NCBI RefSeq assembly: GCF_000188015.2
Contig: NZ_AEUX02000007.1
Location: 62,001-126,000, forward strand
DNA from: Streptococcus ictaluri 707-05
GTDB taxonomy: Bacteria > Bacillota > Bacilli > Lactobacillales > Streptococcaceae
DNA: 64,000 nucleotides
Direction of reading: 5' to 3'
Of the stretch, positions 45,518 to 55,765 are shown one piece after another (within the stretch, counting starts at the first letter, position 1; every line of letters begins with the position of its first letter). Both the position numbers and the translations under genes were made by a program. The notes under the pieces are model-generated. The model was not told the origin of the DNA. It saw nothing but the letters and a program-made list of their open reading frames with translations, and did not search any database.

Positions 45518-45531
45518 AGAGAGCGCTTTCC
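45518..45531 (-). promoter_or_regulatory. cre-like site in the atoB 5' region
   Basis: On the minus strand GGAAAGCGCTCTCT, close to the cre core TGAAAGCGCTTTCA. It lies between the likely -10 (TGATATCAT, minus strand near 45539-45547) and the atoB RBS, so CcpA bound here would block elongation or initiation. Confidence 0.5.
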
Positions 45532-45538
45532 TTATAAC

Positions 45539-45547
45539 TATGATATC
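45539..45547 (-). promoter_or_regulatory. Extended -10 promoter of the ato operon
   Basis: Minus-strand TGATATCAT, about 48 bases before the atoB ATG. No convincing -35 in the AT-rich stretch upstream. The second IS982 copy lies about 95 bases further upstream. Confidence 0.45.
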
Positions 45548-45633
45548 AGAAATACTTTCACAAAAAAATACAGAAATTTTATATCTCTATAAATTTTTTT
45601 GATAGTATTAAAAATAGATGTATAGATTTTAAT

Positions 45634-45641
45634 AAGAAGTT
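45634..45641 (+). repeat. Target-site duplication, left, second IS982 copy
   Basis: AAGAAGTT here and again at 46604-46611, flanking copy 2. It differs from the duplication around copy 1. Confidence 0.9.
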
Positions 45642-46603
45642 ACCCGTGGTGCTAGTTAATCTCAAAATACAATAAAAAGCCCAAAAGGACTATACTGTAA
45701 GTGCCTACACAAACAGGAGGTTAGTCCAAATGAGCCACTTACAGTATACAGCTAAATCCCATCACTTACAATGAAATATGCGTCAATTATCAAAAATTTG
45801 TTCTCAGTTTTATCAGGATTATTGTCCGGAAGACTTCAAACACCGTCGTAACGTCTGTCTGTCCAAAGTTTCAGACCAATCTCTTCTAGTTTTACTGCTA
45901 TTACAAGCTGAACTAGGTATTAAATCACAACGTCACTTTTATAGGATTTGTCAGCTATTTCCCTGCGGTACATTACTAGAAAGAAGTCGCTTTAATAGGC
46001 GTGCAAGACAGTTGATTTGGCTGGTTCAAGTGATTCGTCAGGCAATGAACACTCAAATTTCTCCCAATACCATTGTTATTATAGACAGCTTTCCTTTGCC
46101 ACTTTGTCAATCTATTCGTAACCACAGGGTCAGACTTTTCAATGGGATAGCTAATATTGGTTACACCGCCTCTAAACATATGTGGTTTTACGGTTTTAAG
46201 GTTCACATGCTAGTGACCTTATCAGGCTACATTCTGAATTATGTTGTCAGCCCAGCCTCTGTTCATGATATTAAGGCAGTTTACGAGTTGCTAGAAAGGT
46301 GTGAACAATCCGTCATTTTAGCAGACTTAGGTTACCTTAACCGTGAGCTGAAAGATGAGTTGAAGCAAAATGGCTATCACCTCTGGACTCCCTTGCGTCA
46401 AAATATGGAAGGGGCTAAACAGCATAATCATTGGAAACTAATGGCTATGAGACGAACCATTGAGACTAGATTTTCAGAACTTTGTTCCCTTTTTGATATG
46501 GAACGAACACTGGCTAGGGGCATGACAGGGCTGCAATTGAGGATTGAACAAATCATACTAGCTTACAATTTGAGATATTTTGAAATTAACTAGCACCATG
46601 GGT
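45642..46603 (+). mobile_element. IS982-family insertion sequence, copy 2
   Basis: 962 bp with the same inverted-repeat ends as copy 1 and its own 8-bp duplication (AAGAAGTT). It lies in the divergent promoter region between atoB (minus) and the LysR pseudogene (plus), in the same orientation as copy 1. Confidence 0.95.
45778..46593 (+). CDS. IS982-family transposase, copy 2
   Basis: 271 aa, identical in protein sequence to copy 1; one synonymous CAA/CAG difference is visible near residue 14. The DDE motifs are the same. Identity of the two genes indicates recent spread or gene conversion. Confidence 0.93.
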   Translation: MRQLSKICSQFYQDYCPEDFKHRRNVCLSKVSDQSLLVLLLLQAELGIKSQRHFYRICQLFPCGTLLERSRFNRRARQLIWLVQVIRQAMNTQISPNTIVIIDSFPLPLCQSIRNHRVRLFNGIANIGYTASKHMWFYGFKVHMLVTLSGYILNYVVSPASVHDIKAVYELLERCEQSVILADLGYLNRELKDELKQNGYHLWTPLRQNMEGAKQHNHWKLMAMRRTIETRFSELCSLFDMERTLARGMTGLQLRIEQIILAYNLRYFEIN

Positions 46604-46676
46604 AAGAAGTTATGTCATAATGATAGGAAAGAGGTATTTAGATATTAACATAATTTATATATAAGGTGGTAATACT

Positions 46677-47411
46677 TTGGATATTAAACAAATTAGGTAT
46701 TTCCTTGCCATAGTTGAAAATCACTTCAACTTAAGTCAGGCGGCAGAGTTGTTGTATGTGTCTCAACCAACATTGAGCATGATGATTAATGAGTTTGAAA
46801 AGCGAGAGGGTGTTAAACTTTTCAAGCGAAAGAGTGGTCGGATTGTTGGATTAACCTATTTAGGAGAGAATTATTACAAAGATGCTCAGAATGTTTTGAG
46901 CCTCTATGATGAGATGTTTCTTAACCTACATGATCAATCAAAAGGAGTTAAAGGTAGTATAAATATTGGTATTCCTGATAATTTAGTAGAAACTTATGAA
47001 ATTCAGCGTTCTGAGCTGTCTGTTTATTTGTCTCCTAAGCATCGTTTAGCTAATAGAGATTTAGTTAAATAGGAAGATTTAAATAATGAAAAATTAGCGC
47101 TATTTGATTCTTCTTTTATGGTCCACCATTTGGTTTTGGATAACTGCGAGCGTCAACAGGTCAGACCTGATATTGTTTTGACATCGACGTCTTGGGATTT
47201 TATGCTTAATTCAACTAAAATCAATCATAATATTATGACCATCTGCCCTAAACCTATCACGGATATTTATCCCTTGAAAGATGTGATTTGTATTCCGATG
47301 GAGCATCCAGTTTCTTGGCGTGTGGTCTTAACCCGTATGCAAAAAGAAAGCTATTCTGAAATTGAATCCTATATTATGGATACCTTGGTACAGTCATTTA
47401 TTAGACAATAG
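46677..47411 (+). pseudogene. LysR-family regulator with internal deletion and premature stop
   Basis: N-terminal LysR HTH intact (MDIKQIRYFLAIVENHFNLS, then AAELLYVSQPTLSMMINEF). The frame then reads INIGIPDNLVE and jumps to TYEIQRSELSVYLSPKHRLA, lacking about 50 residues of the effector domain. After DLVK an in-frame TAG (47070-47072) is followed, in the same frame, by EDLNNEKLALFDSS and the normal C-terminus. Total is 244 codons against about 295 in the family. TTG start with AAGGTGG before it. Its place, divergent from atoB, suggests it was the activator of the ato operon. Confidence 0.85.
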
Positions 47412-47420
47412 TGTTTTTTG

Positions 47421-47476
47421 AAGGTTTAGACAATTGCTTTCAGTCACGACTGGCGATTGTCTAAACCTTCTTTTTG
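47421..47476 (+). terminator. Terminator after the LysR pseudogene
   Basis: AAGGTTTAGACAAT (47421-47434) pairs with ATTGTCTAAACCTT (47456-47469), followed by CTTTTTG. The stem extends inward with one mismatch. Confidence 0.88.
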
Positions 47477-47533
47477 TGGTAAACTAAGAATTGGCTTTCT
47501 ATTAAGAAAACTAAAATATTTTGAGGTAAAAAC

Positions 47534-49144
47534 ATGTTAATTAATATCATATTGTTAATGGTTTGTGCCCTCATTGGTTTACTATTAGGTTATGTGCTGA
47601 TTTCGTTAGGACTTAAGTCTTCGAAAGAAGCTGCAGAGTTGACTCTTTTAAATGCTGAGCAAGAAGCTGTGGATATTCGTGGAAAAGCAGAACAAGATGC
47701 TGAACATATTAAAAACACAGCCCAACGCGAAAGTAAAGCAAATCGTAAAGAATTACTTTTAGAGGCAAAAGAAGAGGCAAGAAAATATCGTGAAGAAGTT
47801 GAACAAGAATTTAAATCTGAAAGACAAGAGCTAAAACAATTAGAGACCCGCTTAGCAGAGCGTGCCTTGACTCTTGACCGTAAAGATGAAAATTTATCTA
47901 GTAAAGAAAAAGTATTAGATAGTAAAGAGCAAAGCTTGACCGATAAATCTAAACATATTGATGAGCGCCAAACACAAGTTGAAAAACTTGAAGAAGAAAA
48001 GAAAAAAGAGCTTGAACGTGTCGCTGCAATGACCATTGCAGAAGCAAGGGAAGTTATTTTAATGGAGACAGAAAACAAGCTGTCTCATGATATTGCAACT
48101 CGCATCCGAGAAGCAGAGCGTGAAATTAAAGATAAATCGACTAAGACAGCTAAGGATTTGTTAGCACAAGCTATGCAAAGACTAGCTGGAGAGTATGTCA
48201 CTGAGCAAACGATTACGAGTGTTCATCTACCAGATGATAATATGAAAGGTCGTATTATCGGTCGAGAAGGACGTAATATTCGGACTCTTGAAAGTTTAAC
48301 AGGGATTGATGTCATTATTGATGATACTCCAGAAGTTGTTGTTCTGTCAGGATTTGATCCTATTCGTCGTGAAATTGCAAGGATGACATTAGAATCTCTT
48401 ATCGCTGATGGTCGTATCCATCCAGCTCGTATTGAAGAGTTGGTTGAAAAGAATCGTCTTGAAATGGATAACCGTATTCGTGAGTATGGGGAAGCAGCAG
48501 CCTACGAGATTGGAGCTCCAAACCTTCATCCTGACTTAATTAAGATTATGGGTCGCTTGCAATTTAGAACTTCCTTTGGACAAAATGTTTTAAGACATTC
48601 TGTCGAGGTTGGTAAGTTAGCAGGTATTTTAGCAGGTGAGCTAGGTGAGAATGTCGCCTTGGCAAGGAGAGCTGGTTTCCTTCATGATATGGGAAAAGCT
48701 ATTGACCGTGAGGTTGAAGGTAGCCACGTTGAGATTGGAATGGAATTTGCCCGCAAGTACAAAGAACATCCAGTTGTTGTGAATACCATAGCCAGTCACC
48801 ATGGTGATGTGGAGCCGACTTCTGTGATTGCGGTGATTGTAGCTGCAGCAGATGCCCTAAGTTCTGCAAGACCTGGAGCTCGAAATGAGTCTATGGAAAA
48901 CTACATCAAACGACTTCGTGATTTAGAAGAAATAGCGACTAGCTTTGATGGCGTCCAGACCAGCTTTGCCCTACAAGCAGGACGTGAAATTCGAATCATG
49001 GTACAACCTGAGAAAATTTCAGATGATCAAGTCGTGATTCTATCTCATAAAGTAAGAGAGAAAATCGAAGCTAACTTAGATTATCCAGGGAATATTAAAG
49101 TAACAGTTATTCGTGAAATGAGAGCTGTCGATTATGCTAAATAA
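47534..49144 (+). CDS. rny: Ribonuclease Y
   Basis: A 536-aa membrane-anchored endoribonuclease that starts mRNA decay. N-terminal membrane helix at about 3-25 ([20 protein letters not shown]), a long coiled coil (residues 30-190), a KH RNA-binding domain ([19 protein letters not shown] near 235) and an HD domain with the metal motif in [24 protein letters not shown] near 375. Length is close to the usual 520. In S. pyogenes this enzyme affects virulence gene transcripts (established knowledge of the family). Terminator follows. Confidence 0.97.
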   Translation: MLINIILLMVCALIGLLLGYVLISLGLKSSKEAAELTLLNAEQEAVDIRGKAEQDAEHIKNTAQRESKANRKELLLEAKEEARKYREEVEQEFKSERQELKQLETRLAERALTLDRKDENLSSKEKVLDSKEQSLTDKSKHIDERQTQVEKLEEEKKKELERVAAMTIAEAREVILMETENKLSHDIATRIREAEREIKDKSTKTAKDLLAQAMQRLAGEYVTEQTITSVHLPDDNMKGRIIGREGRNIRTLESLTGIDVIIDDTPEVVVLSGFDPIRREIARMTLESLIADGRIHPARIEELVEKNRLEMDNRIREYGEAAAYEIGAPNLHPDLIKIMGRLQFRTSFGQNVLRHSVEVGKLAGILAGELGENVALARRAGFLHDMGKAIDREVEGSHVEIGMEFARKYKEHPVVVNTIASHHGDVEPTSVIAVIVAAADALSSARPGARNESMENYIKRLRDLEEIATSFDGVQTSFALQAGREIRIMVQPEKISDDQVVILSHKVREKIEANLDYPGNIKVTVIREMRAVDYAK

Positions 49145-49170
49145 AAAAAGAGGATTATTCCTCTTTTTTA
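49144..49170 (+). terminator. Terminator after rny
   Basis: AAAAAAGAGGA (49144-49154) and TCCTCTTTTTT (49159-49169), 4-base loop. Confidence 0.92.
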
Positions 49171-49231
49171 GTTGGAAGATAGTCACTGAAAATACTCTTG
49201 AAAAAGGTCCCTCTTTTTGATAAACTATTAG

Positions 49232-49888
<657 letters not shown>

Positions 49889-49905
49889 AAAAGAGACTAA
49901 AAGTT

Positions 49906-50223
49906 ATGATGTTAAAACCTTCCATTGATACCTTATTAGATAAAGTACCTTCAAAATACTCACTGGTTATTTTACAAGCTAAACGTGCTCACGAACTGGA
50001 AGCTGGTGCAACACCAACTCAAGGATTTAAATCAGTGAAATCAACTCTTCAAGCTTTAGAAGAAATCGAATCTGGCAATGTGGTTATCCATCCAGATCCT
50101 TCTGCTAAACGTGCAGCCGTTCGTGCTAAAATTGAAGCAGAACGCTTGGCTAAAGAAGAAGAAGAGCGTAAAATAAAAGAGCAGATTGCTAAAGAAAAAG
50201 AAGAAGAAGGAGAAAAAATCTAA
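49906..50223 (+). CDS. rpoZ: RNA polymerase omega subunit
   Basis: 105 aa. The omega signature is [21 protein letters not shown] followed by [11 protein letters not shown]; it stabilises assembly of the beta' subunit. The C-terminal 30 residues are a charged helix ([20 protein letters not shown]), an extension common in streptococci. Two adjacent ATG codons (49906, 49909). It lies 17 bases after gmk, the usual pairing. Confidence 0.95.
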   Translation: MMLKPSIDTLLDKVPSKYSLVILQAKRAHELEAGATPTQGFKSVKSTLQALEEIESGNVVIHPDPSAKRAAVRAKIEAERLAKEEEERKIKEQIAKEKEEEGEKI

Positions 50224-50286
50224 GGTTGTTAAAATCTTAGATTTTTTCATATTAATCCTCTAGTTTTAGTTTGGAAAGGAATAGCG

Positions 50287-52677
50287 ATGCAACAGATAGC
50301 TCAGATTATTGTGGATATCCCTTTGATGCAGACGGATAAGCCTTTTTCATATAAAGTCCCTGAAGAACTACAAGAATTAGTCAAAGTTGGCTCCAGAGTT
50401 CATGTGCCTTTTGGAAAGGGAAATCGACTGTTACAAGGATTTATACTGGCTTTGGAAGATTCTGAGGATAGGCTGCAAGAACTCAAAAGTATTCAATCTG
50501 TTTTAGATGCTGAACCTGTTTTGAATCAGGAACAACTTGATTTAGCCGATCAGCTAAGAAAAACCGTTTTTTCTTATAAAGTCACCTTACTAAAGGCAAT
50601 GATTCCAAGCTTGTTAAATTCCAATTATGATAAAGAATTAGTGCCTGCTGAGTCAATCGATCCTGAATTGAAGGAACTTTTATTTGGTCATAAAGAGTCA
50701 ATTCGTTTTTCCAACTTAACAGAAGAAGAAGCTAAGTTGGCCTTAAAAGCCATTCAAGCTAAGAAGGTTGCTGTTTCTTATATTGCAGAAGACAAAAAAC
50801 GAATCAAAACGCAAAAATATTTTAGCGTCAATAAAGAGCAATTGGTTGAGCATTCTATTTCTAAACGTGCTAAAAAGCGTCAAGCCTTAAAAGATTATCT
50901 TTTAGCTAATTCTGAAGATGGTAAGCTGTCAGAACTTCACCACTTATTTTCAAGAGAGATTGTATCTTATTTTAAAGAACATGGCTTAATCACTATTTGG
51001 GAGAAGCAAATCAACCGAAGTGATGATTATTTTAAACATGTTGATAGTACAAAGGCCTTAGAGCTAAATGATGAGCAGGCGAAGGCTGTTGACAAAGTGG
51101 TTTCGGCCATTGGAAGGCCCTCAAAACCCTTTTTGATTGAAGGGATTACAGGATCTGGTAAGACAGAAGTCTATTTGCATATTATTGATGTGGTGCTTAA
51201 AAAAGAGAAAACCGCTATTGTTTTAGTCCCTGAAATCTCTCTAACCCCGCAAATGACGCAGCGTTTTATTGCTCGTTTTGGAAAACAGGTAGCTATTATG
51301 CATTCTGGTCTATCGGATGGGGAAAAATTTGATGAGTGGCAGAAAATCAAAAAGGGACAAGCTAGAGTGGTTGTAGGAGCGCGTTCCGCTATTTTTGCAC
51401 CGTTAAGGGATATCGGAGCTATTATCATTGATGAAGAGCATGAATCCACTTATAAACAAGAAAGCAATCCTCGCTATCATGCCAGAGAAGTGGCTCTTTT
51501 AAGGGCTAGGCATCACCAAGCAGTCTTAGTGATGGGATCAGCTACACCTAGTATTGAAAGTCGTGCTAGAGCCAGTAAAGGTGTTTATCATTTTATTCAG
51601 TTAACTCAAAGAGCTAACCCCAAAGCACAAATACCTCAGGTAGAAATCGTTGATTTTAGGGATTATATTGGTCAACAAAGTTCAGGGAACTACACCCCTT
51701 ATCTGATTGATAAAATCAAGGAACGCTTAAGAAAAAAAGAGCAGACGGTTCTGATGTTGAACAGGCGAGGATATTCTAGCTTTATGATGTGCAGAGACTG
51801 TGGTTATGTCGATCAATGTCCTAACTGTGATATTTCACTAACTTTGCATATGGATAGTAAGTCAATGAACTGTCATTATTGTGGCTTTCAAAAAGCAATT
51901 CCTCAGACATGTCCTTCTTGCCATAGTAAGAGTATTCGCTACTATGGAACGGGAACACAAAAGGCTTATGATGAATTACAAGAACTCATCCCAGAAGCCA
52001 GAATCCTAAGAATGGATGTTGATACTACTCGTCAAAAAGGCAGTCACGAGTCTATTTTAAGAGAATTTGGAGACGGTAAAGCAGATATCTTATTAGGAAC
52101 ACAAATGATTGCTAAAGGCTTAGATTTTCCCAATGTCACTTTGGTGGGTGTTTTAAATGCGGATACGTCTCTTAATTTGCCCGACTTTAGATCATCCGAA
52201 AAAACCTTCCAACTCTTGACGCAGGTGGCAGGTCGAGCGGGAAGGGCACATAAACCTGGAGAAGTACTGATTCAAACCTACAATCCAGAACATTATGCCA
52301 TTCAATTAGCTAAGAAGCAAGATTATGAAGCTTTTTATGCCTATGAGATGACTATAAGACGCCGTATGGCTTATCCTCCCTACTATTTTACAGTAGGATT
52401 GACTTTATCACATCGCTCTGAGCAAGAAGTTGCAAAGAAATCATATGAGGTTCTGGCTCTCTTGAAAGATGGTCTTAGTTCCAATATTAAAATTTTGGGA
52501 CCAACGCCAAAACCGATTGCGAGAACTCATAACCTTTTCCATTATCAGATTATTTTAAAATACCGTTTTGAAGACCATTTAGTGGATACTTTAAATCTGA
52601 TTTTGGATTGGAGTCAAGACGCTGACAATCGTGAATTAAAGGTAGTTATTGATCAAGAACCTCAGCAGTTTATGTAA
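50287..52677 (+). CDS. priA: Primosomal protein N' (PriA helicase)
   Basis: A 796-aa DNA helicase restarting stalled replication forks. N-terminal 3'-end-binding domain (QIIVDIPLMQTDKPFSYKVP), Walker A GITGSGKTEVYL near 280, DEEH near 383. Two CxxC zinc clusters sit near 498-540 (CRDCGYVDQCPNCDISLTL, CHYCGF, CPSCHS) between the helicase lobes, with GRAGRAHKPGEVLIQTY near 650. Full family length. RBS GGAAAGG. Confidence 0.97.
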   Translation: MQQIAQIIVDIPLMQTDKPFSYKVPEELQELVKVGSRVHVPFGKGNRLLQGFILALEDSEDRLQELKSIQSVLDAEPVLNQEQLDLADQLRKTVFSYKVTLLKAMIPSLLNSNYDKELVPAESIDPELKELLFGHKESIRFSNLTEEEAKLALKAIQAKKVAVSYIAEDKKRIKTQKYFSVNKEQLVEHSISKRAKKRQALKDYLLANSEDGKLSELHHLFSREIVSYFKEHGLITIWEKQINRSDDYFKHVDSTKALELNDEQAKAVDKVVSAIGRPSKPFLIEGITGSGKTEVYLHIIDVVLKKEKTAIVLVPEISLTPQMTQRFIARFGKQVAIMHSGLSDGEKFDEWQKIKKGQARVVVGARSAIFAPLRDIGAIIIDEEHESTYKQESNPRYHAREVALLRARHHQAVLVMGSATPSIESRARASKGVYHFIQLTQRANPKAQIPQVEIVDFRDYIGQQSSGNYTPYLIDKIKERLRKKEQTVLMLNRRGYSSFMMCRDCGYVDQCPNCDISLTLHMDSKSMNCHYCGFQKAIPQTCPSCHSKSIRYYGTGTQKAYDELQELIPEARILRMDVDTTRQKGSHESILREFGDGKADILLGTQMIAKGLDFPNVTLVGVLNADTSLNLPDFRSSEKTFQLLTQVAGRAGRAHKPGEVLIQTYNPEHYAIQLAKKQDYEAFYAYEMTIRRRMAYPPYYFTVGLTLSHRSEQEVAKKSYEVLALLKDGLSSNIKILGPTPKPIARTHNLFHYQIILKYRFEDHLVDTLNLILDWSQDADNRELKVVIDQEPQQFM

Positions 52678-52707
52678 GTGCCAATTCCTAAGCTATTTTT
52701 AAAGCTA

Positions 52708-52716
52708 TGGTATAAT
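52708..52716 (+). promoter_or_regulatory. Extended -10 promoter before fmt
   Basis: TGGTATAAT just after the priA stop, 27 bases before the fmt ATG; RBS AGAGGAAG follows. It gives fmt an internal promoter in the operon. Confidence 0.6.
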
Positions 52717-52743
52717 GAAAAAGAAGAGATAAAGAGGAAGTTT

Positions 52744-53679
52744 ATGACAAAAATAATATTTATGGGGACTCCCCAATTTTCAGCCACTATTTTAAAAGGC
52801 TTGTTAGAAACAAGAGCATATGACATTTTAGCCGTGGTAACACAACCAGACCGAGCTGTTGGTCGTAAAAAAGAGATTAAAATGACACCTGTTAAGGAAT
52901 TGGCTTTAGCATATGGCTTACCTGTTTTTCAACCAGAAAAATTATCAGGTTCAACTGAATTAGAAGAATTGATGGCACTTGGAGCAGATGGGATTGTGAC
53001 AGCCGCTTTTGGACAATTTTTGCCAACCAAGTTATTAAATGCTGTTGATTTTGCCTTGAATGTCCATGCTTCTTTATTGCCCAAATACCGTGGTGGAGCA
53101 CCTATTCATTACGCGATTATTAATGGTGAAAAAGAAGCTGGTGTGACTATCATGGAGATGGTCAAAGAAATGGATGCTGGTGATATGGTGTCCAAAGCCT
53201 CAACCCCAATTACGGATTCTGACAATGTCGGAACCATGTTCGAAAAATTGGCCATTATCGGGCGTGATTTGCTCATTGAAACCTTACCAGGATACCTCTC
53301 AGGAGACATTAAACCCATAGCTCAAAATCATGACGAAGCAACTTTTTCTCCTAATATCTCTTCAGAAGAAGAAAAGTTAGATTGGACAAAAAGTGCCCAA
53401 GAGCTTTTTAATCACGTTAGAGGCATGAATCCCTGGCCGGTAGCTCATACTCTCTTGGAAGGGCAACGCTTTAAACTTTATGAAGTTGTTCTATGTGATG
53501 GTCAAGGAGCACCTGGTGAAATTATCGTGAAAGATAAAAAGCAACTGATCGTAGCAACAGGTCAAGGAGCGCTCTCTCTAAAAGTTGTTCAACCAGCTGG
53601 AAAACCTAAAATGGCAATTACAGACTTTTTGAATGGTGTGGGAAGAAAGCTTGAAGTAGGTGATTTCTTTGGCGAATAA
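52744..53679 (+). CDS. fmt: Methionyl-tRNA formyltransferase
   Basis: A 311-aa enzyme formylating initiator Met-tRNA with 10-formyl-THF. N-terminal [18 protein letters not shown], catalytic [24 protein letters not shown] near 108 with the N-H-D set (D in [11 protein letters not shown] near 145), and a C-terminal tRNA-binding domain. The long reading from 52678 is rejected in favour of ATG 52744 with AGAGGAAG. It overlaps the rsmB start. Confidence 0.96.
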   Translation: MTKIIFMGTPQFSATILKGLLETRAYDILAVVTQPDRAVGRKKEIKMTPVKELALAYGLPVFQPEKLSGSTELEELMALGADGIVTAAFGQFLPTKLLNAVDFALNVHASLLPKYRGGAPIHYAIINGEKEAGVTIMEMVKEMDAGDMVSKASTPITDSDNVGTMFEKLAIIGRDLLIETLPGYLSGDIKPIAQNHDEATFSPNISSEEEKLDWTKSAQELFNHVRGMNPWPVAHTLLEGQRFKLYEVVLCDGQGAPGEIIVKDKKQLIVATGQGALSLKVVQPAGKPKMAITDFLNGVGRKLEVGDFFGE

Positions 53680-54991
53680 CTGGAAAAGCTCTGCTAGAGG
53701 AAAAGCTCTCGTGATTATTGAAGAGATTTTGGACAATGGTGCTTATTCTAATCTAGCTTTGAAGCAAGAACTCAATCAAAAAGGCCTCAATGACAAAGAC
53801 AAAGCTTTAATCACAGAGATTGTCTATGGTACCATCTCAAGAAAATTGACCTTGGAGTGGTATTTATCTCATTATATTCAAGATCGCGATAAACTTGATA
53901 AGTGGGTCTACTATTTATTGATGATTAGCCTTTATCAAATGCTCTATTTAGATAAAATTCCAAATCATGCTATTGTCAATGATGCTGTTACGATTGCTAA
54001 GAACAGAGGGAATAAAAAAGGGGCTGAAAAATTTGTCAATGCTATATTAAGACAGTTTACTGACAAGCCTTTGCCTGAAATAAGCAGTATCAAACGAAAA
54101 AATAAAAGATACGCCATCCAGTATTCTTTGCCAACTTGGTTGGTCAAAAAACTTTATGATCAATTTGGAGAAAATCGTGCCCTAGCCATTATGGAAAGCT
54201 TATTTAAGCGAAGTAAAGCAAGTATTCGAGTGGTTAATTCTGCCTTGTTTGAACAAATCAAGGAGGACACAGGAGCGCAAGAGTCTCTTTTGGCAGAAAC
54301 TGCTTTAACAAAAGCATCTGGACATTTTGCTGCATCTGACTATTTTAAAAATGGTAATATCACCATTCAAGATGAAACCAGTCAGCTTGTTGCCCCAACT
54401 TTAGAGATTAAGGGTGATGAGAAGATATTAGATGCCTGTAGTGCACCGGGTGGCAAAACTGTCCATATGGCATCTTATCTAACGAGTGGTCAGATTACAG
54501 CTTTAGATTTATATGACCACAAGTTAGCCTTAGTTAGAGAAAATGCTGAGCGTTTAAATCTTTCAGATAAAATTGAGACAAAGGTTATGGATGCTCGTGA
54601 GGTCCATAAGGAGTTTGCTAAAGATAGCTTTGATAAGATTTTAGTAGATGCGCCTTGCTCGGGTATTGGATTGATTAGACGAAAACCAGATATCAAATAC
54701 AATAAAGATAGCCAAGATTTTATGACGCTACAAGAAATACAATTGGAGATTCTGTCTAGTGTTTGTCAAACCTTGCGCAAAGGTGGTATAATAACCTATA
54801 GTACATGCACTATTTTTGATGAGGAAAATAGTCAAGTCATCGAAAAATTTTTACAAAGTCATCCTAACTTTGAACAAGTAAAACTAAATCATGAACGAGC
54901 AGATATCGTCAAGGATGGATGTCTTACGATTACACCAGAACAATACCAGACAGATGGCTTCTTTATTGGACAAGTCAGACGCGTCTTGTAG
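53669..54991 (+). CDS. rsmB: 16S rRNA m5C967 methyltransferase RsmB
   Basis: About 440 aa: an N-terminal NusB-like domain ([20 protein letters not shown] to residue about 140) and a SAM methyltransferase domain with [16 protein letters not shown] near 260. The catalytic motifs are [18 protein letters not shown] near 325 and [10 protein letters not shown] near 378, holding the two cysteines. TTG 53669 ([11 protein letters not shown]) is chosen because GGTGA sits 6 bases upstream; GTG 53660 is an alternative. Its 5' end overlaps fmt. Confidence 0.93.
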   Translation: MANNWKSSARGKALVIIEEILDNGAYSNLALKQELNQKGLNDKDKALITEIVYGTISRKLTLEWYLSHYIQDRDKLDKWVYYLLMISLYQMLYLDKIPNHAIVNDAVTIAKNRGNKKGAEKFVNAILRQFTDKPLPEISSIKRKNKRYAIQYSLPTWLVKKLYDQFGENRALAIMESLFKRSKASIRVVNSALFEQIKEDTGAQESLLAETALTKASGHFAASDYFKNGNITIQDETSQLVAPTLEIKGDEKILDACSAPGGKTVHMASYLTSGQITALDLYDHKLALVRENAERLNLSDKIETKVMDAREVHKEFAKDSFDKILVDAPCSGIGLIRRKPDIKYNKDSQDFMTLQEIQLEILSSVCQTLRKGGIITYSTCTIFDEENSQVIEKFLQSHPNFEQVKLNHERADIVKDGCLTITPEQYQTDGFFIGQVRRVL

Positions 54992-55027
54992 TTTTTAGGA
55001 GGAAACTGACCCAGTCAGAAAAAACAT

Positions 55028-55765
55028 ATGAAGATTTCATTAAAAACAGATATTGGGCAAAAGCGCTCAAACAATCAAGATTTTATCAACAAATTTGATA
55101 ATAAAAAAGGAATCACTTTAGTCATTTTAGCAGATGGGATGGGAGGACACCGAGCTGGTAATATTGCTAGCGAGATGACTGTTACCGACCTCGGTAGAGA
55201 ATGGGTGAAAACAGATTTTACCGAACTGAGTCACATTCGAGATTGGTTACTTGAGACCATCGAAGCTGAAAATCAAAGGATTTATGATTTAGGTCAAAGT
55301 GAGGACTATAAAGGTATGGGGACGACTGTTGAAGCAGTAGCTTTGGTAGAGTCTAGCGCTATCTATGCTCATATAGGTGATTCTCGGATTGGTTTAGTTC
55401 GTGAAGGAGTATACACCTTACTTACTAGTGATCATTCATTGGTGAATGAACTTGTGAAAGCTGGTCAACTAACTGAAGAAGAAGCAGCTAGTCATCCTCA
55501 AAAAAATATCATTACACAGTCTATAGGACAAGCTTCTCCCCTTGAACCAGATCTAGGTATTAAAGTCTTAGAAAAAGGCGATTACCTAGTGATTAACAGC
55601 GATGGATTGACCAATATGATTTCAAATGATGAAATTGTAGACATCTTAAATCAAGATATTAGCCTAGATGACAAAAATCAGGAAATGGTTAATTTAGCTA
55701 ATTTAAGAGGAGGTCTTGATAATATCACTGTCGCCTTGGTTCACCACGAAAGCGAGGAAGAATGA
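55028..55765 (+). CDS. stp: PP2C-family Ser/Thr protein phosphatase
   Basis: A 245-aa cytoplasmic Mn-dependent phosphatase reversing PknB phosphorylation. PPM motifs: [15 protein letters not shown] near 9, [17 protein letters not shown] near 33, [11 protein letters not shown] near 98, [14 protein letters not shown] near 117, SDGLTNMIS near 194, [11 protein letters not shown] near the end. It overlaps pknB by 4 bases (ATGA), so phosphatase and kinase are made together. Confidence 0.96.
   Translation: MKISLKTDIGQKRSNNQDFINKFDNKKGITLVILADGMGGHRAGNIASEMTVTDLGREWVKTDFTELSHIRDWLLETIEAENQRIYDLGQSEDYKGMGTTVEAVALVESSAIYAHIGDSRIGLVREGVYTLLTSDHSLVNELVKAGQLTEEEAASHPQKNIITQSIGQASPLEPDLGIKVLEKGDYLVINSDGLTNMISNDEIVDILNQDISLDDKNQEMVNLANLRGGLDNITVALVHHESEEE

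Noticed and set aside
42142..46593. Composite transposon carrying the ato genes
   Set aside because: Each IS982 copy has its own, different target duplication, so the pair did not arrive as a unit.
47590..48078. 162-aa minus-strand frame within rny
   Set aside because: Shadow of the coiled-coil coding region; serine-rich low-complexity translation and no RBS.
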